This document shows positions 36,266 through 49,600 of a DNA stretch of 64,000 nucleotides, one piece after another. Under the pieces are notes generated by a model. That model was not told the DNA's origin. It did no database searches and was given only the letters and a program-made list of their open reading frames with translations. The stretch is from Phytoseiulus persimilis. Taxonomy: Eukaryota > Arthropoda > Arachnida > Mesostigmata > Phytoseiidae. Location of the stretch: assembly GCA_037576195.1 (NCBI GenBank), contig CM075102.1:16550745-16614744 (forward strand), written 5' to 3'. Both the position numbers and the translations under genes were made by a program. How positions within the stretch are numbered: the first letter of the stretch is position 1; every line of letters begins with the position of its first letter.

Positions 36266-38372
36266 GTGAGCTTCGAACATGACCGCTGAACACAGCGAGA
36301 GGACGGAACGATCAGAAAATTCATCTTGCTGGTCCCCCACGTGCCGTTGTCTAAGTTGTTTGACGTCATCTCTACGCATCGCGCTTATCAGTAACCCCGG
36401 AACACATGGTAGCCTACTAGCGGGAGAACGTTCTCCCTTACTTTCCGGAAGGGAGTCACAGAGTCTTGGAGAAGAGCTTCGATCCTTCTCCTGATCGGCG
36501 AGCGAACTCGAATAATGTCCGATTTTGTGGCGGGAATGAGGTGCAATCGAGGAGCTTCCGATCCATCCGCTTGTCTGAAGACCAGATATCCATAAGGAAT
36601 TGTATTGTGTACTCTGTTCACCTAGAGGTACTAGGAGGACAAGATTGATTCCGCTTCAACCATGTGATGACTCTAACAGTAATCTCCAGACAGTACAGAG
36701 GAGTGGAAGCATCGTGATCTCTCCGATATTCGCTATTTTACGCCAGCATAGTGGCGACACTGGCAGCTGATCAGGCTGGAGGTTCCGCTTAGCTTAGAAT
36801 ATACGGCGATCCATTATGTGGCGCCTTATCGCGGCCTTGATATTCGATCCGACACAAAGCTTTTGACGACCACCTCTGGCACTTTCGCTACCTATGAGTA
36901 TGCGGGACTGTTCAGTCTCATCGATCCCGTCCATGATTCGCTTTATCAGTTGTGCGCGTCTATAACCATCCCTTAGGGTTTCCACACAGGTCAAGACACA
37001 GCCACCAGTCGCTAAATCTATCGCCGGCCTATTCCGTTATCTTTCAGCGTCTTGATCGCTCAATGAGCAGACTCTCTATGTTACAGGAGCTTTGATTGAT
37101 ATCGAGTTGATGCTACCCCAAAGGTAGTTACCACCACAGCATGGATAGCGCTGATTTCGCCGGATCCTGACCTTCCGAACCATGACTAAACGAATGGAAT
37201 GGAGTCGCTATTCTGCTCGGCAGGGTTCAAGGGTATCTCTTCCGCTTGATACTCGATAGAATCTCCGAAGGTCCATGCATGGGTGCAGGTGCATCGTTCC
37301 TGAGCCATGATCGTGCGAAAATCGTTAGGGAAACCACTGGCCCCGACCCGCGGGATGCCGCCCGCCGCTCAAATCGCCGGTTGAATCCCGGAAGATCATG
37401 GACAATAAAAAATTTCAACCTGATCACAATAGAATCGATGGGAGCTCGCATCCGTCGCATACTCAGCTCTGCATGGAGCCACCAAAAGGGTTAGGTGATG
37501 TTCATAAACTCCACAATTCCGACCGCGGCTACCGGAGCCATTGATCCGCCGTTCCATGAGGCCATGAATTCCGGCGCATCATGGGAGAACCCATGCAGGC
37601 ACGAACGCTCGAACCGAAAAATTATCGAGGAACCGTTAGCTTCGCAATCGCAGCTGGAGATGGTAGGATCTGTGAGCAGTGGGACTCAGCTCTGTTTCGG
37701 TCGTTTCTTATCCAGCGGTGTTTTTGTTCAGCATGGAGGTCAATGATTGGTCAGGCTTCTCCTAAATGAATTTCCGGGGACAGTGTTGGCAATTTTCACA
37801 TTATAGCACTTTCATCCGAGCTTGCCAAGGCTACCAAGCCGCAATTAAAATGTGGCCGAACCCAGAATGTGGTGTAGAAGGCTCCTCGTCGATAACCGAA
37901 GGAATCAGACGGCTCTCTCATCCACCTGCTTCTCGGAGTCGGGATATGTTCTTCTCAAGTCCGAAATGCTGATTCGGTCTGCTCATTGCTTTGAAAGCGT
38001 ACATTTCCAGCTCCGCCGGAGCTCTTGGGAATCAGCCCGGCGCGAGACATCCCATTGTTCCACTCAGTGCCTCGAATCCGGAGGCAGCCCATGAGCTCCT
38101 CGCTAGAAGTACCACAATAGCTCTCCGCGAGTGAATGTGTGTAAAACTCCCCAAAGCGAACCCTTCAATGAATGTTCGGCGAATCGGTGGTTTCTTTGCC
38201 AGCAAAGACGCATGCTCTCTGATTGTCTTCTTGTCGGGCTCAACGGTGATAGTAATCGGAACCAGTCGTGCTAACCCTGTGGATTCTGACGGCCGCTCGA
38301 CGACATTTGCAACTATTCTCCGGAGAGGAGCCAGAGAAAAACGGTGTGGTCAGCAGCTGAGATACGCCACGG
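36266..38372. other. intergenic region upstream of vitellogenin A
   Basis: Short frames occur on both strands, for example 36794-36994 (minus) and 37495-37746 (+), without recognisable domains. The last 200 bases presumably include the vitellogenin A enhancer and proximal promoter. Confidence 0.45.
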
Positions 38373-38379
38373 TATAAAA
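38373..38379 (+). promoter_or_regulatory. TATA box of vitellogenin A
   Basis: TATAAAA lies 66 bases before the start codon, a spacing copied almost exactly by vitellogenin B. The bases just upstream (GTCAGC, then GCTGA, ATA and GCC) also recur in B, suggesting a shared core promoter. Confidence 0.7.
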
Positions 38380-38438
38380 CGCCTCCACGGTGTTGGATTC
38401 ATCACGTTCGGTTGGATCCAGCATTCTAGCCGTTCATC

Positions 38439-41400
38439 ATGAGATTCTTCCTCCCAATTGTTCTTCTGGCCGCGGGTATGATTCGCTCCTCAGGAACTGT
38501 GGACTACCTCTCAAACCTAGTTTCTGGTTTCAATTATCCATCCCGTAGGATCCGGATGGCGGATTACCGGCGACAACCCTCGGGTTCTTGATTTTGGAAA
38601 CTCAACTCTGTTCTTCTTTATTTCCAGCCGTTAGCGGCGAGGTTTTCCACTTCGTTGGTCAGCAAGGCAAGTCCACCGTCTACGGAGTTCGTGGTGCTGT
38701 CACCGTCGGAGTCCAAAAGCTCACCGGTGAGAAGACCGCCCTCGAGTACAACGGTACTCTTGCTCTCGAGCAAGTTCGCGAAGGCGAGTACCTCGCCAAG
38801 TTCACCCAGTTCACTCTTGGAAAGTACGACAAGATCAACAGGGAAATCAACGATGAAGCTTTCGGCGATCTCAAGCCTGAAGAGCAGCGTCTCGTCAAGA
38901 CCCTCCGTGACCAGGGCCAGTACGAGCACGAAATGCAGAAGCCTGTTAAGTTCTTCATGAAGGAAGGCAAGGTTGTCCGCGTGGAGGCCGCGAAGGAGCA
39001 CCAGGAGTGGTCCCTCAACATCTTCCGTGGTGTCTTCACCCTCCTCCAGAACCAGGTTCGCAAGCCCACCACCCTCGCTGTTCCCACCATCGAGTACAAG
39101 TACGAAGATGGCATCACCGGAAACTGCAAGGTTCAGTACGAGATCCTCTCCCAGCCCGAAGAACTCTACTCCCACGGCGGTGAGGTCTACAACATGACCA
39201 AGACCGTTGACTACACTGAATGTCTCGGCCGTCCCGTCTACCGTCACCTCAAGGATGTTCACCGCGGCTGCGCTGGAGTCTGCGACAACCACAAGCCCGA
39301 GAACTTCCTTGCCAAGTACGAGGAAGAACAGACCGACTACGCACTCAAGCCCACTCCCGGTTGTCCCGTCAACCAGCAGTTCCACGACTCCCTCATCACT
39401 GTGACCAATGTTGCCAAGTACAACATCAGCGGAGGCCTCCTCGAAGAAGCCGCCACTGAGTCCACCGATCTCTACCGTCTCTTCGGTGGTGAGATCCAGG
39501 TCTTCACTCGCCTCCAACTCCGTCTCCGCGCCGTCCAGGGTCCCAAGATTGAAGAGCCCCAGAATGTCAAGACCTTCACCACCCTCCAGCAGCGTCTCCC
39601 CGTCCAGGAGGAGAACGAGCTCGACATCCCCATCTACGCTCTCATGAAGGAACACTCCAAGCACCAGGAGTATCCCAAGTACTTCCAGAAGCACTTCGAC
39701 GCCGTCATCCGTGAGCTCCACCAGATCCAGACCCGCCAGCACCAGCAGGGTCAGAAGTACGGCCAGGAGCAACCGGCTTTCGAAACCCCCGCCTTCATGA
39801 TCGAACTCATCCAGGCCGTCTCTGGCATGACTGAGGAAGAACTCAAGAAGACCATCCCCGAAGCTGTTCGCCGCCAGCAGCCCAAGACCCTCTCCGAGGA
39901 GGATCAGCTTCGTCGCCAGCTCTGGATTGAGATCATCGGCAAGGCCGGTTCCAAGACCGCTGTCAAGCTCATCACCGAGTTCATCAAGAACAAGACTTTC
40001 ACTCCTTCCGAAGTCCGCCGTGTCCTCCAGGACGTCGCCGGTTTCCAGTCGTACCCCGACACCGACATGATCGAGCAGATCCTCGCTCTCTGCACCAAGC
40101 AGGAGGGTCTCACTCCCACTGGCAAGACCACCGCTTGCGTCGCCGCCGGAAAGATCATCTCCAAGGGTTGTGACTCCAAGGTCTACCAGAGGCACCAGAA
40201 GGAGCAGCAGCAGAGGAAGCAGGCCGCCAACGGCAAGTACCAGTCCATGAGCCGCTCCGAGGTCCCTGAGCCCGAATCTGAGGAATACGAGATGACCATG
40301 GGTCGCCTCGCTATCAAGCCCCAGCTCCGTTGCACTCCCGAGAAGCTCGAGCAGTACGTTGAGCGCCTTTCCCAAGCTCTTCGTCAGTCCACCGAGTTCA
40401 AGCAGGTCGTCGCCTACATCAACGCCCTCTCGAAGATCCAGAAGCCCGAGGTGCTCCGTACTCTTATCGGCTACGTCAACGGCACCGCCCCCAACATGTA
40501 CAAGCTCCGTGAGCAGGGTGAGCAGCAAGATGAGTCTGTCGACTTCGTCCGTCGCGTCGCCATCGTCTCCCTCCGCGACATCGCCACCAAGTACCCCAAG
40601 GAAATCAACCCCATCGTCCGCATCATCTACCAGAACACCACCGAGAAGGTTCAGACCCGTCTCGTTGCTTTCGACGTTTGGATGAACACCCAGCCCGCCC
40701 AATGGGAAGTCGAGAAGGTCATGTGGGTCGCCAACAAGGACAACTCTGTTGAGCTCACTCACTACGTCTACACCGCCCTCAAGACCGCCATGCACGCCGA
40801 AGAGCCCTGCTACCAGCTCCTGTAAGATTTCTGAATACTCCAATTTTTTGCTTTTGGCCCCCCCCCCATGGCGAAGGACAGTGGACTTGAACGCATGCGT
40901 CATCATCATCCCCCGTTTTGCTTTTTAGTGCTCAGCGCATCCGTGCCGCCTGGACCCAGATCCGTCCCTTCGACTCTGGCATGAAGTACTCCCAGTTCCG
41001 TTCCAAGTCTTACTACAACCGTGAGTGGACAGATAGTGGAGCCTATAGTGTCCGTGAGATGTATTCAAAGAGAGACGATGTCTCGAACCCATTCCCTTCT
41101 GAAAATTTCCTCGCTATTCACAGCCATCGAAGACTTCGGTGTCCGCGGTATCTGGAAGGTCATCACCTCCAACACCACTGTCCTCCCGGCTTTCACTCAG
41201 GCCAAGCTTGAGCAGGCTCAGGGCCCTTACATGAAGTACCTCTTCGGCGCCAAGCTCCTCGTCAAGGGTGGCGACAAGATCTGGGATGAACTCACCGGCA
41301 AGGATGGACTCCTTGAGCGCATCGCTCACGCCATCAACGGCCAGGTCAAGACTGGTGAACGCCAGACGCAGACTGAGCAGCTCATCAAGGACATCGCTCA

Positions 41401-44347
41401 GGGTATGGATGTCAAGAACTTCGACAAAGAAACTCCCAAGGCTGTTCTCTTCTGGAGGCTTCTCTCCGGTGAGGCTGTCATCCCCATCGACGCTGAGTAC
41501 GTCAAGGAGCTCAAGCAGGAGCTCCTCCAGACTGTCACCAAGATCGGCAAGGAGGGCGTCTCTGGTCACTACATCCGTGTCCTCGTCCCCACCAAGGCTT
41601 TCCACGTCGAGCCCACCACCATGGGTCTTCCCATCGTCCACTCCACCATCCACCCGATCGTGATCTCCGTCCGCTACGAGAACGTCAAGCTCCAATACAA
41701 GAACCAGGAAGGTCGTCTCCTCCCTGAATCTTTCGAGCTCACCGGTTCCTTCAAGCCCACCGTGCTTTCCTACCGCCAATCCCGCGTTTTCGTCGCCGAC
41801 AAGGTTGACCAAGCGACCCCCACCCTCAAGGTTTCGGGAATCAAGGAGTTCACCCTCGGCTTCCTCTTCAAGATCGGATACGAACACGGCCAGCGTCGTC
41901 TTCAATTCAACTTCAAGCCCAACTTCGAACGCGTCTTCCACTCCGGCCACTGCACCGAGCTCAAGCTCGAGAAGAACACCATCCTCGATGAGCAGCCCCG
42001 TGCCAACGTGGTCGATTACGGCAAGTGCATCAAGTCCCTCAACGAGCCCATTCGTCGCGAGAAGCAGATCGGCTTCGCCAAGACCGGCATGATGCTCCGC
42101 CTCACCGGTGAATCCCACCAGCCCTGGTCCGGCCTCCCCCTGTTCGGCTCCAAGGACACTACCCGCAACGGCGTCTTCGGCGCTTTCCTCGACCGTCTCG
42201 CCAACAAGGGCATGAAGCACCACGCCATCTCCCTCTACCTCGAGACTGACAAGCAGCAGCCCATGAACGAATGGTCCGCCATCATCGACATGGACTCCAA
42301 CATCGACGCTCTCGCCAAGATCCCCGTCGAGCAGCAGACCAAGCAGGCCCTCAAGATCAAGGTTCACTACCAGCCCCGTACTCAAGAACAGCTCAACACC
42401 GAGCTCCAGCAAGTCCTCGGCAAGGTCGAGACCCTTCTCCAGAAGTTCTCCGACAAGATCCAGGGCACCACCATCGAGAAGCAGCTCCTCGTCAAGCTCG
42501 AGGGTCGCTACCAAGGACAACCCATGAACACCATCAAGATTGCCATGAAGAAGATCCACAACCTCGAGGAGACCGAGCAGCAGTTCGCTTTCGCCGCCGA
42601 GTCCCAGCAGACCCGCAAGGCCATCGAGCTCTTCGCCAACGTCTCCTACCCCATGATCGGCTCTCCCTTCCACTACGACCCCTCCTTCAACGGAAAGGAT
42701 CAGCGCATGAACGGAACTCTCATCGCTAAGTTCCAGGGCCAGCAGGAACAGACCTACCGCGTCAACTTCCAGGCCGTCAAGTCCGACGAACAACGCCAGG
42801 AGTCTGAGCTCAAGTGGTTCGAGGCCCGCTGTCTCGCTGAACAGCAGGCTGGCAAGTCCATGACCGATGCCTGCAAGAAGGCCATCCTCAAGGACAACTC
42901 CCTCGACCGCATGGAGATGACCATCCAGCTCCCCAACAACGTCAGCCCCAAGATGGAGCAGCTCGCCAAGACCGCTCTCGCCGCTGTCAAGTTCCAGTTT
43001 TACCCCCAGATGCAGTCCGAGATCTCCGGTCGCCAGCAGGAGCAGCAGCTCAAGCAGAGGCAACAGATCCAGATCTCCGCCAACACCACCCGCGACTCCC
43101 AGTGGTCCCTCCTCTACAACGTCCGCGTTGAGATGCCCCGCGAGAACGTCACCTTCTCCAACATCCGCCTCCCCGGCTTCCGCCCCGTCCACATGCAGCT
43201 CTCCCAGAAGCAGCAGCTCGAGCACATCGTCGCTCGCGGCGAGTACCGCGACGTCTGCGTTCTCGGTGAGAAGGGCGTCCGCACCTTTGACAACGTCACC
43301 TTCGGTCTCGATGTCAAGACCGGCTGCGAATACGTCCTCACCCGTGACCAGACCACCGAAGGCCCCACCGACTTCACCGTCACCTTCAAGGTCGTGAACC
43401 AGGAAACCTTCGCCAAGCAGGTCCGCGTCCAGCTCCTCAACACCCTCGTCGAGCTCCACCCCTTCACCACCACCGACCGTTTCTTCACCGTCGCCATTAA
43501 CGGCACCCAGCACAAGATCACCTTCGACAAGCCCGTCATCTCCTACTACGGCGGCAACAAGCGTGTGTACATCAACGCCTACAACACCGCTGACGTCCAC
43601 GACACCCCCGTTGTCGAGCTGTACACCGACGCGAAGGAAATCCGCGTTCTTTTCGACGGTCACTCCGCCGAGACCGTCGTCGCTCCCAAGTACAAGGGCC
43701 GCGTCAACGGCATCTGCGGTAACAACGACAACGAGAAGACCCACGAATTCATCGGTCCCCACGGCAAGGAGTACAAGCACGCCAACGAGTTCATCGCTTC
43801 CTACGGAATCGGTCAGACTTGCCAAACTCCCGCCGAGAACACTCAGGAGAAGATGATGGAGAAGCTCAACCAGCACCTCAAGCAGATCCGTCAGCAAGAA
43901 CAGCTCAAGAGCACCACTAGGCGCGAACAGATGTACCAGGATTCCCAGTTCCAGAGCCAGCCCCAGCATTGGCAAGACGAGATGAAGGAGTTCCACCACA
44001 GCAGCGAACAGAGCTCCTGGGAGGAGCCCCGTGAGGATTGGGGTCAGCAGCCCTGGACCAGCCAGGAGAACCACCACACCCTCAAGACCGCTGTCTCCGT
44101 CGAGAAGGAGCACATCTGCTTCTCTGTTGAGCCCGTCCCCGCTTGTCAGCAGGGTTACCGCAAGGAAGGTATCCTCCGCACCAAGCACGTCCAGTCTATC
44201 TGCCACGAGAAGCACAGTGATGTTGCCAACAAGGCTATGCAGGATATTCGCAGAGGCATCATCATTGATGTTTCTCAGCTCGAGAAGGGCCACACCGGCC
44301 GTCTCGCCACCCTCGTCAACATCCCCAAGTGCGTCCGTCGCGACTAA
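38439..44347 (+). CDS. Vg: vitellogenin A (large lipid transfer protein)
   Basis: Secreted yolk-protein precursor that carries lipid to oocytes. Exons 38439-38475, 38628-40821, 40929-41020 and 41124-44347 join in phase to 1848 residues, a normal size for arthropod vitellogenin. The first exon gives a signal peptide (MRFFLPIVLLAA, continuing AVSG in exon 2). The lipoprotein N-terminal (LPD_N) region spans about 20-740, a DUF1943-like middle about 780-1060, and a von Willebrand D domain about 1486-1660 with GICG at 1637-1640; a Cys pair follows at 1773 and 1782. Codon choice is strongly biased to C-ending codons, as in highly expressed genes, which also creates very long antisense frames. The paralogue lies inverted at 46.6-52.7 kb. 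A tick-type hemelipoglycoprotein carrier is a less likely reading because of length and GICG. Confidence 0.93.
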
Positions 44348-44351
44348 ATTC

Positions 44352-44357
44352 AATAAA
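44352..44357 (+). terminator. polyadenylation signal of vitellogenin A
   Basis: AATAAA starts only five bases after the TAA stop codon, implying a very short 3' UTR. Confidence 0.7.
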
Positions 44358-46623
44358 ATTCGATTTGGTTTGGATTGACTGCCGTATCATCTTTCCTACG
44401 GATAGCCAACTCGCATCAATCACTAAATGTGTCAAGACTCGACATCCGTATACCTCATTCCTTCGGTTTCCTCCTCCCCCTAAATGAGCAGTCGCATTCC
44501 GGCACCGCGACTCAGCCGAGTGATTGATGGGTTTGTACTGGGGGGTCGCTGTCATGGCGACTCATCCTGAATCCATTCTTAGTACTTCTCTCTGTGCTGG
44601 TTAGAGTTCGATCGCATCCAGAGCTCCAAAGGCGGCTCGCAGCTGGGAGAGTGGTAGAGTGCACTAAGCGGCAGATCGATGCCTCTCCCTCAGCTCAGAA
44701 ATCATTGAATTGGTTACCTGTTTCTCTGTTCTAGGAATCCTCCCTCGTCACTCACAGGTTCTTCCGTTCTCGTTATATGAGGTCGAATGTACATCCCGGA
44801 ATTCAGGCATGAGTAGTTTAACGCCATCCATCTGTTTATTAACTCGAAGGGATGAATGGGTGTTCCATGCCACGATTTTTCATTGAGCCATCCTTACATA
44901 TTTCTCCCGCCATGATATTGTCATTCGAATTCGCCGTGACTGTCATCAGCGACAAACCCGGGCATCTGAACACTTCATAGGGTGCCTTGTACGGAATCGG
45001 AATAATTGTCCCGGAAACTCCCCTCGGTTTACACATCGAGTCGTCAATTTCAGGAATCCAGCTCTGATGGGCATCATTCGGATTCGACGATCCGGAACCA
45101 ATCCGTTCATCCTGGGACCATTTCCGAATCCGAATCTGAATCCAAATCTGGGATTCGGACTCGAGTCCGGATTCGTGTCTACATTTGATTCCAGATTCGG
45201 ATATCTACGTGAATTCGAGTCTCGATTCGATGTGCATGCGTTTCCGGCAGCCTCATATGGCCAACGGACGCTGCGGCGCCCCAGGTTCCAGAATTCACTC
45301 CGTCGTTGGGGCGCCGCGACACTCATGGTGGCCTGCACCCGCTCCGCCGACCCTGGACGGAACGTTTGCTTGACAACTAGAGATATCTTCGGTTCGGAGT
45401 GAGAAATGGGGAGCCGCAGTTTGGACCGATATCGCTAACAGTGAGCCACTGCATCGATGGCCAGGGGATTCCGCTCTGCGCCGAAGCCTTGATTCCGACA
45501 GCTTCCATGTGATTTGTAATAATTCTTTGATTTCGTTTACGAATGATTGAGTTCAGCGCCAACTTATTCTTCAAACACCATACTCAGCTCACTGCTCCCT
45601 CTTCCGCCGCTGCTCTCTCTCGCTAGTCGTATCTCCACGGGAACTGACCTACCCTCACGATGTTCGGTCTCTATTTTTAAAAATTGCTTCAATTTCTTGA
45701 ATCAATGATGCTCTTCATAGTTTAACAGCCTGATGGAATCGCCTGGATAATTTCCATCCCAGTTTCAAGAAGGCTGAATGATCCACAGAACATACTCGAA
45801 TGGAAGGGCATTTGCGTCTCTTCACCGACCCCATGAAAGAGTGCTCGTCTCCAGGATCATGTCTGTTGGTTGGGGAGTACAATGACGTTTACTCTGGGTC
45901 ACCTCGCAAGGATGGGATGCCCGTGTACTCTCTCATCATCCCGAGAAGTAAGTGTCTACGAGAGAATACCCAATCATCCGGAAGTGCTGGAGATGAAATG
46001 GTACCCGAAAAATTGAGGAATCGTATCCCACAAATCACTTCCGATCCATGACTCCCCCCTCCCTTGTTTCCTAATCGAAATCGTGAAAATCATCGAGAAG
46101 GGCTCGATACCATCTGATCGGCTCTTCGAGGGAGCCAAGAGACAATGATTGTCGATATAACGAAGGTCTGTGAGCGGGCTCACAATCTTGCCCTGCGCCT
46201 CTGGCTTAGCGAATGATTGACCTGTTCCTCAGAAATTCGGCTCAGAGTTTGGAAATTCAGTTCTGCAGTCTCTGCTTTCTCGAAACTGTCTCTGTGAGCA
46301 TCAGTGGCTACGGTAGACGAACTACTCCGGGTATACTTTCGACCGAGATCAATCCTTAGGACTTTGAAGAGACTAGTTATATAGCCAACCTAGGAGCACG
46401 GGTTCCTCGCCCGCTGTCTGCAAAAGCACTGAAACGATGAGAATGACTGTTTGAGTACCCAAGGAGTCATAACTCCTTACAGTCCCACCGCGTGTTAACC
46501 ACGCACCTGGTCATGTGGACCAACTTTTCTGTGCCAGGTCACGCTTTTGTCCGAGTCCCCCGATATGAGCTTCTCGCACTTGAATAAGAACTGGAAGATG
46601 GAGACACTAACTTGAGCGGACGA
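44358..46623. other. spacer between the convergent vitellogenin genes
   Basis: No gene recognised. At 45060-45250 there are degenerate GAATCC/GATTCG hexamer-like repeats around a perfect 14-base palindrome (45156-45169, CGGACTCGAGTCCG). I see no obvious inverted similarity between the two halves of the spacer, so the high identity of the genes does not extend into it. Confidence 0.5.
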
Positions 46624-46629
46624 TTTATT
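46624..46629 (-). terminator. polyadenylation signal of vitellogenin B
   Basis: AATAAA on the minus strand, 23 bases after the TAA stop codon at 46653-46655. Confidence 0.7.
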
Positions 46630-46652
46630 GCTACATAACCGACGAGATTAAC

Positions 46653-49600
46653 TTAACGACGCACGCACTTAGGGATGCTGACGGAGGTCTTGACACGCTC
46701 AATCTGATGCTGCTCAAGTTCAGAGATGTCAATGGTGCCGTGTTTGCGGACACGCTGCAAGGCATCACGAGCGAGGTGGCTGCTCTTCTCGAGGCAGACG
46801 GACTCGACTTGTTCGGTGCGGAGAACACCCTCTTTGTGGTAGCCGAACTCGCAGGCAGAGACGGGTTCCACACTGAAACAGACGAGATCCTTCTGAGAGG
46901 ACACGTGGGTCCTGGGACTGTGATGGTCGTTGTCGTCACGCTCGGCGATCCTGGCCATGAAAAGCGTCGGTTCGTCGAAGTCCATCCTCTGGTTGGCGTG
47001 GAAGAATTCCCTCATCTCTTCTCTCCACTCTTTCCGCTGGCTCTGGAAATTGGTATCGCGGTCCATCTGCTCACGCCTGGAGCTGCTCTTGCGCTGCTCC
47101 CGGCGACGGAGCTGGTGAAGTTCGCGATCGAACGCCTCCATCATCTTCTCCTTGACGTCCTCGACGGGGATTTTACACTGCTGCCCGATGCCGTAGGAAG
47201 CGATGAATTCGTTGGCGTGCTTGTATTCCTTGCCGTTGGGGCCGATGAATTCGTGGCTCTTCTCGTTGTTGTCGTTGCCGCAGATTCCATTCAGCTGACC
47301 CTTGTATTTGGGACCGGCGATCGTCGCGACGGTTGCGGCGCCGTTGAAGAGAACAACGACGTCAGTCGACTGGGTATAAACGACGACAGTGGGCGTGCCG
47401 GAGTGTTTGGAACTGTCGAAAGCGCCAATGTATACAGCACTGTTATCGTATCCGAAGAAGATCGGAGCCAGAAAATTGACGACATGCAGAGTGCCGTTGA
47501 TGCGAACGCCGAAACGGGAGCTGTCCTTGGTGAAGGGCTCGAGCTCAACGATTGTGTTGCGGAGTTGAACGCGGACTTGTTTGGTGTTGGTCTCAGGGTC
47601 CAGGACCTTGAAGGTGACGGTGAACTCGTTGGGACCCGGGCTCTGGTCGCGGGTGAGGACGTATTCACATCCCCCCTGAACAGAGAGACCGAAGGGGACG
47701 TTGTCGTAGGTACGGCCGGCCGCAGCGCCAACGAAGCAGATATCGTTCCAGTTCCCGCGGGCAGCGACGCTTTGGAGCTGCTGCTGGAAGGAGAGCTGGG
47801 TGTGGACGGGACGGAGACCAGGAAGGCGAATGTTGGAGAGGGTGACATTTTCACGGGGCGTCTCGATGCGGACGTTGTACAGGAGAGCCCACTGGTAGTC
47901 GCGGACAGCGGTGGCGGCGATGTGGATTTCCGGCCTCCTTGACCCCGTTTGCTTCTCCTGCTGCTGGCGACCAGAGATCTCGGATTGCATGTGAGGGTAA
48001 AAGTGGTACTTGACAGCGTCCAGCGCGCTCTTGGAAAGCTGCTCCATCATGGGGCTGACGTTTTCAGGGAGCTGGATGGCGATTTCCAGGCGGTCGAGGG
48101 AGTTCTCTTTCTTGATGGCTTTCTGACAGGCATGACTCATCACACCGCCGGACTTCTGCTCAGCGAGACAGCGAATCTCGAAAGGTTCGAGCTCAGGATT
48201 CTTCCGCTGACCTTCGGACTTGACAGCCTGGAAGTTGACGCGGTAAGTCTGATCCTGATCACCGTGGAGCATGGCGATCAGAGTGCCGTTCATGCGAGCA
48301 TCGTCGCCAGTGTCGGTGGGATCGAACTCGAAGAGAGGACCGAGTTTCGGATATGAAACGTTCGCGAAAACCTCGAAAGCCTTTCGGGCCTGTTGGGACT
48401 CGGCAGCGAGAGCCATCTGCTGCTCAGTCTTGTCGAAGTTGTAGATCTTCTTCATTGCGATCTTGACGGTGTTCTTGGCCTCGCCTCGGTGGCGACCCTC
48501 GAGTTTGACGAGGAGCTGTTCTTCGATGGTGGTGCCCTTGATCTCATCAGCGAACCTCCGGAGGAGAGATTCGGCGGTTCCGAGAACCTGCTGGAACTCA
48601 GAGGCGAGCTTGCCCTGAGGTTGGGTCTCGTCTTGAGCCTTAATCTTGTGGGCTCGCTTGGTCTGCTGCCTGATGGGAATCTTGACGAGAGCTTCGATAT
48701 TGGTGTCCACATCGATGACTGCGGACCACTCGTCCATGGGCTGCTGCTTGTCAGTTTCGAGATGGAGGGAGACGGCGTGGTGCTCCATGCCCTTGTTGGC
48801 GAGACGGTTCAGGAGAACGCCGAGAACGCCATTGCGAGCAGCGTCCTTGGAACCGACGACGGGCAGGCCGGACCACGGCTGATGCGATTCACCGGTGAGA
48901 TGCAGGATCATGCCGGTTTTGGAGCCACCAAATCGCTTCTCGCGACGAATGGGCTCGTTGAGGGACTTGATGCACTTGCCGTAATCGACCACGTTGGCAC
49001 GGGGCTGCTCATCGAGGATGGTGTTCTTCTCGAGCTTGAGCTCGGTGCAGTGGCCGGAGTGGAAGACGCGTTCGAAGTTGGGCTTGAAGTTGAATTGAAG
49101 ACGACGCTGGCCGTGTTCGTATCCGATCTTGAAGAGGAAGCCGAGGGTGAACTCCTTGATTCCCGAAACCTTGAGGGTGGGGGTCGCTTGGTCAACCTTG
49201 TCGGCGACGAAAACGCGGGATTGGCGGTAGGAAAGCACGGTGGGCTTGAAGGAACCGGTGAGCTCGAAAGATTCAGGGAGGAGACGACCTTCCTGGTTCT
49301 TGTATTGGAGCTTGACGTTCTCGTAGCGGACGGAGATCACGATCGGGTGGATGGTGGAGTGGACGATGGGAAGACCCATGGTGGTGGGCTCGACGTGGAA
49401 AGCCTTGGTGGGGACGAGGACACGGATGTAGTGACCAGAGACGCCCTCCTTGCCGATCTTGGTGACAGTCTGGAGGAGCTCCTGCTTGAGCTCCTTGACG
49501 TACTCAGCGTCCATGGGAATGATAGCTTCGCCAGAGAGCAGCTTCCAGAAGAGAACAGCCTTGGGAGTTTCCTTGTCGAAGTTCTTGACATCCATACCCT

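Noticed and set aside
38618-44353. Antisense frames of 763 and 1079 codons opposite vitellogenin A
   Set aside because: They mirror the coding exons and are explained by strong C-ending codon bias, which removes stop codons from the opposite strand. Their Leu/Gly/Asp/Val-rich composition is typical of such shadows.
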